A DNA stretch of 64,000 nt from JAKFWF01 sp963741505 (lineage in GTDB: Bacteria; Pseudomonadota; Alphaproteobacteria; Rhizobiales; Hyphomicrobiaceae), in contig CAVUIJ010000010.1 in assembly GCA_963741505.1 (NCBI GenBank), positions 306,887 to 370,886 of the forward strand, in the 5' to 3' direction. Positions 36,938-45,068 of the stretch are shown piece after piece. The notes beneath the pieces were generated by a model. The model did no database searches. It was not told where the DNA came from and saw only the letters and a list, made by a program, of their open reading frames with translations. A program made the translations under genes and the position numbers. How positions within the stretch are numbered: position 1 is the stretch's first letter; every line of letters begins with the position of its first letter.

Positions 36938-37639
36938 ATGCCCCAGAAGCCGATCGAGCTCTACTATTGGCCGACGCCCAACGGCTTCAAGATCACGATC
37001 ATGTTGGAAGAGTGCGGCCTGCCCTACGAGATCAAGCCGGTCAACATCAACAAGGGCGACCAGTTCGCGGCCTCGTTCCTCAAGATCGCACCCAACAATC
37101 GGATGCCGGCGATCATCGATCCGGAAGGTCCCGGCGGCAAGCCGATCTCGGTGTTCGAGAGCGGCGCCATCCTGCAGTACCTCGGCCGCAAGACCGGCAA
37201 ATTCTATCCCAAGGACGAGCGTGCCCGCGTCGCGGTGGAGGAATGGCTGTTCTGGCAGATGGGCGGTCTTGGACCGATGGCCGGCCAGGCCCACCACTTC
37301 CGCAACTACGCGCCGGAGAAGATCCAATACGGTATCGACCGCTACACCAACGAGGTCAACCGCCTGTACGGCGTGATGAACCGGCGGCTGGCCGATCACG
37401 AATACCTGGCGGGCGCGTACTCGATTGCCGACATGGCCGCCTTTCCGTGGGTCAGGCCCTACAGGAACCAGGGCCAGGAATTGTCCGACTTCCCGCATCT
37501 GGAGGCGTGGTTCAAGCGGATCGAGGCGCGGCCGGCAGTTGCCATCGGCGTCAAGGTCGCCGAGGAACTGCGGGCCAACACCAACCTTGCGACCGACAAG
37601 GCGGCGCAAGCCATTCTCTTCGGTCAGAAGGCGCGCTGA
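36938..37639 (+). CDS. Glutathione S-transferase family protein (YfcG/YghU-like)
   Basis: The 233-residue protein starts with a thioredoxin-fold N-domain (IELYYWPTPNGFKITIMLEE, NNRMPAIIDPEGPGG, VFESGAILQYLGRKTG) and a helical C-domain (GAYSIADMAAFPWVRPY). TPNGxK and the asparagine/threonine at the N-terminus resemble the disulfide-reductase-like Nu-class GSTs. GGAG lies nine bases before the ATG. Probably cytosolic. Confidence 0.9.
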   Translation: MPQKPIELYYWPTPNGFKITIMLEECGLPYEIKPVNINKGDQFAASFLKIAPNNRMPAIIDPEGPGGKPISVFESGAILQYLGRKTGKFYPKDERARVAVEEWLFWQMGGLGPMAGQAHHFRNYAPEKIQYGIDRYTNEVNRLYGVMNRRLADHEYLAGAYSIADMAAFPWVRPYRNQGQELSDFPHLEAWFKRIEARPAVAIGVKVAEELRANTNLATDKAAQAILFGQKAR

Positions 37640-37670
37640 ATTTCGATTGCGCTCGGGCGGGGCCGCCGCT

Positions 37671-37931
37671 TCAGCGCAACTCGTTGAAGCGGGCGGGATC
37701 GGGCGTGCGGCCGGTGACGCGTTCGAGCGCGATCGCCGCCAGCATCTTGGCCGACACGGTCTGCTTGGCGGCGCGCTTCATGTCCTCGGCATCGATCTCG
37801 CGGGCAATCGTGCCGGCGCCGAGCATCGATGCCCTGGCAGTCATCCCCAGGCCCGGCGTATTGCCCTGGTCATTGGCGCATCCGGCCAAGCCGGCGGCGA
37901 TTGCGATCAGCAGAAATCCACGGATTGGCAC
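37671..37931 (-). CDS. Small lipoprotein, unknown function
   Basis: The 86-residue ORF uses GTG 37931 after a GGGGG run. The signal sequence FLLIAIAAGLAGC has a lipobox at Cys18. The mature part is about 68 residues and helical, with no motif that I recognise. Confidence 0.55.
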   Translation of the reverse strand: MPIRGFLLIAIAAGLAGCANDQGNTPGLGMTARASMLGAGTIAREIDAEDMKRAAKQTVSAKMLAAIALERVTGRTPDPARFNELR

Positions 37932-38381
37932 GGTCGGCCCCCATCAAGCGGTGACTGCTTGAAACTCCCCAACGCGACAAGCCGGATGGTGCCACATCCG
38001 ACCTGAACGCAAGCTGCAAGCTAGCCGCTGAGGTTGCGAAAACAAGGAAAATATTTGGTTGACAGGCGACATTTCTGCCGCGGCCCGAGCGTCCTGCGCC
38101 CGGTGATCTCCAATCTCGAAATGAATATTTCGGTTAGTGGCACCTTAACAACGGGATTGCCAATGCCTGAGCCGATGTTCCAGCTCGGCACATTTGCCGC
38201 CGCATGAACCGGTCTGTCACCCGTTATTCACCAATATAGCTTTGAAAGACCACGAAAAAATTGCCGCCATTTACCTCCTGTAGCAACCTGCCTGACATCG
38301 TAAACGAGCGACGCGAAGGCCACGGATGATGTCTTCCGGCAAACGTGGTCGCAAAGTCGGGGAACTGGAGTAGTTGGCGTC
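37932..38381. other. AT-richer intergenic region before the Sel1 gene
   Basis: The region runs 450 bases between the leftward lipoprotein gene and the rightward Sel1 gene. It contains TTGACA (about 38059) and a perfect inverted repeat CGAAAT-GAAT-ATTTCG (38117-38132), possibly an operator. No RNA structure or supported ORF seen; the leftward frame 38228-38560 has no coding features. Confidence 0.45.
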
Positions 38382-38651
38382 ATGGCGCGTTTCGAATTCA
38401 CTTCACTGAATATGGTCGAGTGCGCGGCGGAGGGGGGAGCCCCCGACGCCTTGTTCGAGCTCGGCCTCATGTATTGCGCGGGCCGCGAGGTTTCGGTCGA
38501 TTTCGTCTCGGCCCACAAGTGGTTCAATCTGGCGGCGCTGCGCGGCAACGACGAGGCCAAGCGCTATCGCACCGAATTGTCGCGCGAGATGAGCCGGGCC
38601 GACATTGCGCGCGCCCAAAGGCTCGCCCGCGAGTGGATCACCACGCACTGA
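38382..38651 (+). CDS. Sel1-like repeat protein
   Basis: The 89-residue protein contains a Sel1/TPR-like helix pair: GAPDALFELGLMYCAGREVS, then VDFVSAHKWFNLAALRGNDE, with the conserved AHKWFNLAA core. It has no signal peptide and is short for the family (two repeats). Such proteins mediate protein-protein contacts. It converges with the next gene with 13 bases between stops. Confidence 0.8.
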   Translation: MARFEFTSLNMVECAAEGGAPDALFELGLMYCAGREVSVDFVSAHKWFNLAALRGNDEAKRYRTELSREMSRADIARAQRLAREWITTH

Positions 38652-38664
38652 GACGATTGCGGAT

Positions 38665-39222
38665 TCAGCAGTTCGTGAACAGCGACGACAGGCAGTGCCA
38701 CGTTCTGGTGGCCGCGTTGCCGGCGTCCTTGAGCTGCTCTTTCGATTTCTCGCCGGTGCGCTTGGCCATCTCCTCGACCGTGCGCGGCGGCCCATCCTTG
38801 GCGGCCGGTGGGGCGGCGGCAGTGCCAGGTGCCGGCGCGACCGGCGGCGGCGTGGCGATCTTGACCTCGGGTTTCGCGGCGCCGGCCGGCGGCGCCTTTG
38901 CCGGCGGGGGTGGTGCCGCCGGTGGCTCGGCGAGCAGGCTCGCCAGTGGAATCATTCTCGGCACGCCGTTGCACACCGCCGTATCGGTGTCGCGCCGCAC
39001 GGCGCACGTCGCGTGCCCACTCTGACGGGCCAGTTCCTTGATGCAGACCTGCTGAACCGCCTTGTCACCGACGGCACCGAAGCGCGCGAGCTTCTCCGAC
39101 TTTTCGACGGTGCAGCGATAGACCGCTGCCGGCCCGGTACAGACGACACAGACCTCCTGCGCCTGCGCCGCCCAAGCGGTGCACAGCCAGAATGCGCCGA
39201 GACCATATCCCAGTCGTCGCAT
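38665..39222 (-). CDS. Secreted cysteine- and proline-rich protein, unknown function
   Basis: The 185-residue protein has a signal peptide (MRRLGYGLGAFWLCTAWAA, cleavage after AQA). A cysteine-containing domain follows (VCVVCTGPAAVYRCTVE, HATCAVRRDTDTAVCNG), then a Pro/Ala linker (EPPAAPPPPAKAPPAG and similar, residues 100-140), and a short C-terminal segment WHCLSSLFTNC. About nine cysteines suggest disulfides in the periplasm. No family known to me by function. Confidence 0.65.
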   Translation of the reverse strand: MRRLGYGLGAFWLCTAWAAQAQEVCVVCTGPAAVYRCTVEKSEKLARFGAVGDKAVQQVCIKELARQSGHATCAVRRDTDTAVCNGVPRMIPLASLLAEPPAAPPPPAKAPPAGAAKPEVKIATPPPVAPAPGTAAAPPAAKDGPPRTVEEMAKRTGEKSKEQLKDAGNAATRTWHCLSSLFTNC

Positions 39223-39296
39223 CAGACCGGATACCCCCGTCCAGCAAATGCAGCTCATTCGCTGGTCGGCCATTACCTTGGCAAAAGTACGGCGGA

Positions 39297-39920
39297 TCAA
39301 GGCGTGCCGTTGCGCACATGGGTACGATAGGGCGGGCGTTCGGCGAGCCGATCGTAGTAGCGCTTGACGGCTGGGAACTCGGGTTTCGCAAAATCGATGC
39401 TGTACCAGCGATTGACGACGATGCCGGCGGGGATATCGCCGATCGTGAAGCTCGCCCCGGCGAGGAACGGGCCATGCGCCCCGAGCTCGGCGTCGAGGCG
39501 CTGCATCTGGCGCGTCCAATCGGCAATGCCGGCGTCGATCAACTTGGCGTCCTGGAACGCCGGCACCTTGGCACTGAGCCCGAGGAACACGGTCCGCGCG
39601 CCCATATAGAAATCGGTCGAACCCCAGTCCATCCACGATTCGACTATGGCACGCGGCTGCAGCCCGGTCGGATAGAGATCGGGGCGGGCGTGCTTCGTGC
39701 ACAGGTAGCGTACGATGGTATTGCTTTCGCGCAGGATGAAGCCGTCATCGTCGATCACCGGCACGACGCCGAAATTGCTGACCCGCCTGAACTCGGGCTC
39801 GTCGGTCGAGCGATAGCCTCGCCCCCAGTCCTCGCGGGCGAGCGGCAGGCCGATTTCGTCGGCGATCCACAGTACCTTGCGCACGTTGCTGGAATTGGCG
39901 CGGCCATAGACCTTGAGCAT
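39297..39920 (-). CDS. Glutathione S-transferase family protein
   Basis: The 207-residue protein has the N-domain LKVYGRANSSNVRKVLWIAD, then VPVIDDDGFILRESNTIVRY with the cis-proline VPV and the ESNT glutathione-binding motif. The C-domain FLAGASFTIGDIPAGI has the N-capping Asp. ATG 39920 follows AGAGG; an extension to 39962 is less likely. The S-N-R active-site region suggests a serine-type GST. Substrate unknown. Confidence 0.9.
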   Translation of the reverse strand: MLKVYGRANSSNVRKVLWIADEIGLPLAREDWGRGYRSTDEPEFRRVSNFGVVPVIDDDGFILRESNTIVRYLCTKHARPDLYPTGLQPRAIVESWMDWGSTDFYMGARTVFLGLSAKVPAFQDAKLIDAGIADWTRQMQRLDAELGAHGPFLAGASFTIGDIPAGIVVNRWYSIDFAKPEFPAVKRYYDRLAERPPYRTHVRNGTP

Positions 39921-40073
39921 GGTGACGACCTCTGCGGTTTGCGCGACACGCCCCGGTAGCACGAATTCGCGATTGAGGCACGGCCGGGCGGCGTCCCGCC
40001 GGTTGCAGCCCCTGGCGCTGACGGCCTTGGGGCGCTAAACGAGCGGCTTGGCAGCGCAGCAGGAAGAGCAATC

Positions 40074-40595
40074 ATGGCATCGTCGACGTCGGCCAAGGCC
40101 TTTCCCGTGTCCTGGGACCAGTTTCACCGCGACGCCCGCGCACTGGCCTGGCGGCTGGCCGGCAAAGGCCCCGACGGCGGCCCGTTCGAGGCGATCGTGT
40201 GCATCACCCGCGGCGGCCTGGTGCCGGCGGCGATCGTGGCGCGCGAGCTCGGGTTGCGGCTCATCGAAACGGTGTGCGTTGCGAGCTACCACGACTACGA
40301 GACCCAGGGCGAGCTCGAGGTATTGAAGGACGTGTCGCCCTCGATCAAGGCGATCGGCGACGGCCGCGGCCGCGGTGTGCTGGTGATCGACGATCTGACC
40401 GACACCGGCAAGACCGCCAAGGTGGTGCGCGCAATGCTGCCGAACGCGCACTTCGCCACCGTCTACGCCAAGCCGCAGGGCGTGCCGACGATCGACACCT
40501 TCATCACCGAGGTCAGCCAGGACACCTGGATCTATTTCCCGTGGGACCTTGGCCTGGCATTTCAGGAGCCGATCGCCAAAGGCGCCAAGGGGTAG
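40074..40595 (+). CDS. gpt: Xanthine(-guanine) phosphoribosyltransferase
   Basis: The 173-residue enzyme salvages xanthine and guanine with PRPP. The PRPP-binding motif is VLVIDDLTDTGKTA (residues 101-114). FEAIVCITRGGLVPAAIVAR and IYFPWDLGLAF at the C-terminus match Gpt of Escherichia coli type. AGGAAGAG precedes the ATG. It is the last gene before the tRNA-Thr integration site. Confidence 0.95.
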   Translation: MASSTSAKAFPVSWDQFHRDARALAWRLAGKGPDGGPFEAIVCITRGGLVPAAIVARELGLRLIETVCVASYHDYETQGELEVLKDVSPSIKAIGDGRGRGVLVIDDLTDTGKTAKVVRAMLPNAHFATVYAKPQGVPTIDTFITEVSQDTWIYFPWDLGLAFQEPIAKGAKG

Positions 40596-40642
40596 TCAGA
40601 CATCGCCGGCGACGCTATAGAGTGCGCGCGCATCACGGGCGC

Positions 40643-40717
40643 GCCGGCATAGCTCAGCGGTAGAGCAGCGGTTTTGTAAACCGAAGGTCGGGGGTTCAAT
40701 CCCCTCTGCCGGCACCA
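40643..40717 (+). tRNA. tRNA-Thr (anticodon UGU)
   Basis: The acceptor stem is GCCGGCA/TGCCGGC, discriminator A, and CCA is encoded (40715-40717). The D-arm reads AGCTCAGCGGTAGAGC, the anticodon loop TTTGTAA, and the T-arm GGGGGTTCAATCCCC. Its 3' half is the probable attachment site of the adjacent element: the integrase gene lies immediately downstream and points toward it. Confidence 0.97.
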
Positions 40718-41879
40718 GTGATTTCAAAGACTTGTGCCGTCGGCACGGATGCCGATGGCAGCTGTTGCGGGAGTTTTGCGGGAGTCTGTTCCTAGTTTGC
40801 CCCGCAGCACGACCAGTTCCGGTCGCTGTTCCGTTCTGCTCGACGACCCGCTCAGCAGCCTCGATCAAGCGCGACAAGCTCCGCCGCCGAGTAGTGGGTC
40901 GTGATCCGACCGGAGCGATGCCCCAGCAGATCCTGCCGATCCTCGAAGCTCACGCCGGCCGCCCGCAGCCGCCGGCCGAACGTGTGCTTCAGGTCGTGCA
41001 CCCGGACCTGCGGCAGGCCGGCTCGCTTGCCGCGCCCTCTTCCAGCCCGAGTTCAGCATCCGCAGCGATCGGCTTGCCCTCGTAAGTGAAAACGTGCGTC
41101 GGATGCTGCCGCGTCTGGCCGTCGACGACCGATCGCGCGACCCGGTTCAGAACGACCAGCCGCTCGTCGCCGTTCTTCACACTCGGTCCCGGGAATGATG
41201 AAGACGCGATGTGCCCAGTTCAGGCACCTCGACTTCCCACTCCCAGCGCAGGCCGCAGATCTCCTGGTCGCGGCAGCCGGTGTTGACCGCGAACAGCGCC
41301 ATCTCGCGCCAGATGAGTCTGGCAGCTCCTGGAACAGCGCGCGTCTGCTCGTCCCAGCTCAGCGGATAGGGCTGGCGCTTGTCGACTGTCGGGCAGCAGC
41401 TTGATCTTCGGCGGCGCCTGAAGCCACGTCAGCCCATGCTCGTCGACCCACTCGCCGGCCGCCAGATTCAGGATGCGCCGCACGACCTGCAGGCCGTGAT
41501 TGATCGTGCCGACGGCCTTGCCGCCTTGCTCGCCGCTTGTGCGATCCAGGGCTGCAGGCTGCCGATGTGGATCCGGTCGAGCGGCATGCGACCGATCCAC
41601 GGCATCAGATCCTTCAGCGTGCATGACGTCGTCGCCGATGCTCCGCTTGTGCTGGTTCTCCAGCACGAACTTCGCCGCGGCCTGCTCGAAGGTTCGAGAG
41701 GGCCGGACGCCGTAGACCTGGGCTTGTCGGGTCTGTTCCATCAGTCTCGCGAGGTATCGTTCCGCTTCCTGGAGGTCAGCTGTTCCAGTGCTCTGGCAAA
41801 CTCGCCGCCCGCAGATGCGTTTGTCGACATGCCAGACTCCGGCCCGCATGATGAGGCCGGGTATTGTCTTGCGTCCCAT
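40718..41879 (-). CDS. Tyrosine-type integrase, several frameshifts
   Basis: ATG 41879 follows AAAGGAG and begins MGRKTIPGLIMRAGVWHVDK. The core-binding part (RTFEQAAAKFVLENQHKRSI, then INHGLQVVRRILNLAAGEWV) and the catalytic part (VHDLKHTFGRRLRAAGV, LLGHRSGRITTHYSAAEL) are present but spread over at least four frames. HxLKHTxGRR and the THYS tyrosine are intact. The final frame (LIEAAERVVEQNG) stays open antisense through the tRNA to 40596. The enzyme would insert the element at tRNA-Thr. The body is typical of rhizobial elements; frameshifts may be sequencing errors. Confidence 0.85.
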
Positions 41880-42116
41880 GTGATTGTCTCCTTTCCGTGC
41901 GGGACGCCCGTTGCGGGACTTATAGTCCTCGAACCAAGCATCGAGTTCAAGCCGATCGAAGCCGATGCCCTGCTTGCCGATGGGCACCTCGGTGAGGTAG
42001 GGGCGGACCTCGGCATTGAAGCGGTTGCGGTCCATGCCGAGGTAGCGGGGCGCATCGCGGAAGCGGATGATGCGCGGGGCGATGTCCGGCGCTGGGCGCT
42101 GGGGGCTGCTGGTCAT
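41880..42116 (-). CDS. AlpA-like helix-turn-helix protein (excisionase-type)
   Basis: ATG 42116 after GGAG starts MTSSPQRPAPDIAPRIIRFR. The core RDAPRYLGMDRNRFNAEVRP and KQGIGFDRLELDAWFEDYKS is the compact winged HTH typical of proteins encoded directly before such integrases. As written, the frame runs without a stop into the integrase frame; a stop may have been lost by an indel. Probable role: directionality factor or regulator of integrase. Confidence 0.65.
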
Positions 42117-42488
42117 GGCGGCGGCTCCGCGATCGAGGATCGTGACCACCGGCGCCCGGCCGAGCTTGCGCTCGACGGCGATCAAGCCCGGCGCCCTCGA
42201 GCCAAGCCAGCGCGCGATATTTGGCGTTGCGGTCGAGGCCGAAGCGCAGGCCGGAGATATTGCTCAGCGGCACGACGGCGCGATCGCGTGAGGCCGGCCG
42301 CATACCAGAGCGCGATGCCGGCATGCAGCGACTTGCCCGGCAGCTGCGCTGCGCGCTCCAGCCAAGGCAGCGGGACAGGGCCCTTGAGGAAGTGCTCGCC
42401 CTTTCGTGGCTCGGGCAGGCTTGACTGTGCGACGTGTGCGACGGCCGTCGAGTCGGATGCGAAGTCGATCGAGATCAATCGGCGGCAT
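42117..42488 (-). CDS. Small winged-HTH protein of the integrative element, frameshifted
   Basis: ATG 42488 follows AGAGGGATAG, which overlaps the polymerase stop. After an N-terminal MPPIDLDRLRIRLDGRRT the protein continues in a second frame with KGEHFLKGPVPLPWLERAAQ, LPGKSLHAGIALWYAAGL, and in a third with PLSNISGLRFGLDRNAKYRA and the final VERKLGRAPVVTILD. The pattern is a DNA-binding winged helix seen beside the integrase/polymerase genes in related elements. Role unknown, perhaps control of element replication. Confidence 0.55.
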
Positions 42489-42493
42489 GACAG

Positions 42494-44249
42494 CTATCCC
42501 TCTTTAGAGACATATAATGAGATGGACGGGGGTCCGCCGGCGCGCAGGTTGCGTCGCGCTGGTGAGCAGGTGGCCGTTCGACTGCCGAGTGCGCTCTCGA
42601 CGGCCGCCCAGACGGCCGGCCCCGCGTGGTCGGTCCAGCGATCGGGCGCACGCACGACGCGACACCGTGTCCTGAGCGCGAAGCCGTCGAGGACGATGGC
42701 GCTGGCCTCGGCCATCAGGCGCTGGGTCGTCGCGACGGCGTCGTCGAGGTCGTCGAGCGGCGCCTCGATCAGCAGCGCATCGTGGATGGGCGCGCAGACC
42801 TTGATGCCGGCCTCGGTGGCGAGGCAGCACGCCAGCCGCAGCATTTCGGCGCCGTTGGCCTGCATCGGGAAATTGCGCAGGCTCCGCGGGTTGGCATCCG
42901 GGCCGACCGCGATGCGCCAACCGAACACAGACTGCAGCTCGCGGTGGAGCAGTGGCGTGCGTCTCGACGCCGTCCGACCACGCCAGAATCGTGGAAAGGC
43001 TGCTCTGTGGTGGCGCAGAAGCTCTCTGGCGTCGGTCTCCGGCAGCCCAAGCTGGCGCGCCAGCCTCGCCGCGCCCATGCCGTACTGCACGCCCAGCGCG
43101 CAGGCCTTGAAGCGCTCCCTGACGTGCGGCGTGGCGTGGCGGCCGTCGCATCGGCAGGCGCCGCGCCGGCGGCAATGGCCAGCGCGAGATAGGGATCGCC
43201 CGATGCGATAGGCCGCCTGCATCGCGCGCGTCGCCGGACAGCGCCGCGGCGATGCCGAACTCCTGCTGCTGCCAGTCGATCAGCGCAAGCCCGGTGCCGG
43301 GCTGCGGCTTGATCAGATGGCGAACCCAGGCGGCTGTGCCGAGCACGGAAGCCTTGGCGCTCGGCTGATTGCGGCCGGTGCTCGACGCGAACGGCCGCAG
43401 CGGCGTGCGGTTGCGGCCGTCGCGGCCGATCGTCAGTGCGCGGGGATCGAAGCCGATGCAGCGTCGTCCGCAGTTCCTTCAGCGGCCGCACCTCGGGATG
43501 CGCGCGCGCCATCTCACGGAAGGCGTCGTCGCCGAGATCGAGCTGGCCTGTTGCCGAGCACGGGCCAAGCGATGCCGCGGCGGTCGAGCCAGCCGGCGAA
43601 AGCGCTCGCGTCGAGCCGCCGGCCGCGATAGACGCCGTAGTCCCGATCGACGATCTCGACGACCTCGTCCCTGACGGCCGGCCAATCGCAGCGAGAGCTG
43701 CTCGATGGCGCACTTGATCGACAGGAACGCCAACGGCCTCGATCCGGGCCACAGCGCACAAATAGCGGCCGCGCAGCAGCGCCCGGCCGAGGTCGAGCGA
43801 GGCCAGCATGGCGTCGAACAGCTCGGCCACGGCTTCAAGCCGCTGGCGCATCTGCTCCGGCGACGCTGCCGGCGATGAGCCCGTTGCCGCCGGGCAGACC
43901 GAACCAGAGCAGTGCGCCGGCAAGCCCGCCGACCTGCGCATGCCTGCCGTTCGTGATGTTGCGGAACTCGACCATGCAGATCGACGATGCGCTCCGGCAC
44001 GCGCCAGCCCAGCGCCAGATGGCAGGCGACGACCTCATGGGCGTCGATCGTGACCAGCAAAGCCTGCGGTCCGGTCGGATAGGGCGGGTGCCGGATGCCG
44101 AGCAGTTTCGGCACGCCGATCTCGATGAGGCAGCCGGTGCCGACGTCCTTGGCCGCGAGTGCGAGGGGCGCACTCCTCTCGCCTGACACGGCATCGACAG
44201 CGACCACGACGATCCAGATGCTGGAGAAATGCGTGAAGGGGGAATTCAT
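42494..44249 (-). CDS. Family-A DNA polymerase with 3'-5' exonuclease-like domain, multiple frameshifts
   Basis: The start overlaps the upstream stop (ATGA at 44246-44249). The N-terminal half (PPYPTGPQALLVTIDAHEVV, ACHLALGWRVPERIVDLHG) is a DEDD exonuclease-like region. The C-terminal half is a polymerase: ALIDWQQQEFGIAAALSGD (motif A), RFKACALGVQYGMGAARLA (O-helix/motif B), RSLRNFPMQANGAEMLRLA, and IKVCAPIHDALLIEAPLDD with the HDA motif C. About 585 residues spread over several frames. The type is that of phages and integrative elements and may repair or copy the excised element. Confidence 0.8.
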
Positions 44250-44845
44250 GAAAACTCCCCCAAGAGACGGCGCACGACGGGATGATCAAGGCCATCGATG
44301 TAGCGATCCTTGAATCCGACGCTCAATAGTTTCTGAAGATCTGCCTCAGGCCAAGCGGGTTCAGGCACCTGGCCACGTGCTCGAACCACGGTGTAGTTGC
44401 TTGTTGGTCGGTCCCAGGAAATGCGGATCCACACGGTGCGTGCGAGTTCAGCCGCGTTATGCGCGGTGATGTGACACTCATGTTGCTGACCATCCTCGTT
44501 CGGCAGCCTAATCGGCCAAAGAAAGAGCCCCCCGCTCATCGTGACGGCCGTGTAGAGCGCCATGGCTACGGCCTCGCCCGGCAGCGAGGGAGCCAAGCCC
44601 GGATCAACGAGATAGTGCTGCTGATCCTGCTCAAACTGGAGAACGCACGTCTCGATCGACATCAATGGATCCGGGTGAACGCGAACCCACCACTGACGAT
44701 GAGGTTTTCGCACCGACACCGAGGCGACGACTGGCCGTACATCCAATCCCTCACCAAAGCGCTGCGAGATGCGCAAACGCTTGGGGTCGAAGGGATTCGG
44801 CTTGTCGCCGTTGGGATCTTCGGAATGATCCGGCGTATCCTTCAT
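44246..44845 (-). CDS. Conserved element protein upstream of the polymerase, unknown function
   Basis: The 199-residue protein starts at ATG 44845 behind GGGAG. It has an acidic N-terminus (MKDTPDHSEDPNGDKPNPFD), then VSVRKPHRQWWVRVHPDPL, FEQDQQHYLVDPGLAPSLP, LFLWPIRLPNEDGQQHE and a C-terminal VRRLLGEFS. Its stop overlaps the polymerase start, so the two are translationally coupled. The family is known to me only by position next to such polymerases. Intact frame. Confidence 0.65.
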   Translation of the reverse strand: MKDTPDHSEDPNGDKPNPFDPKRLRISQRFGEGLDVRPVVASVSVRKPHRQWWVRVHPDPLMSIETCVLQFEQDQQHYLVDPGLAPSLPGEAVAMALYTAVTMSGGLFLWPIRLPNEDGQQHECHITAHNAAELARTVWIRISWDRPTSNYTVVRARGQVPEPAWPEADLQKLLSVGFKDRYIDGLDHPVVRRLLGEFS

Positions 44846-45068
44846 CTGCGATCTCCCATCGAGGTTCGGAGAAGGCAGGGTCGCTGAGCGACCTGAGCGG
44901 CACAAACCCAAAGCTTGTTCGTTCGCGCGCAGGTCAAACCCCCATGCTAATTGCGATTGCCGCGCTCGGCGCAGCGTGTGCAAGCCACTTGGTTAAAGCG
45001 GGTTTACGCGGAAAAGTGGTTCAATCTCATTGGGTTGCAGGAATTGTAAGTTGAGCGAGCGGGCCCGC

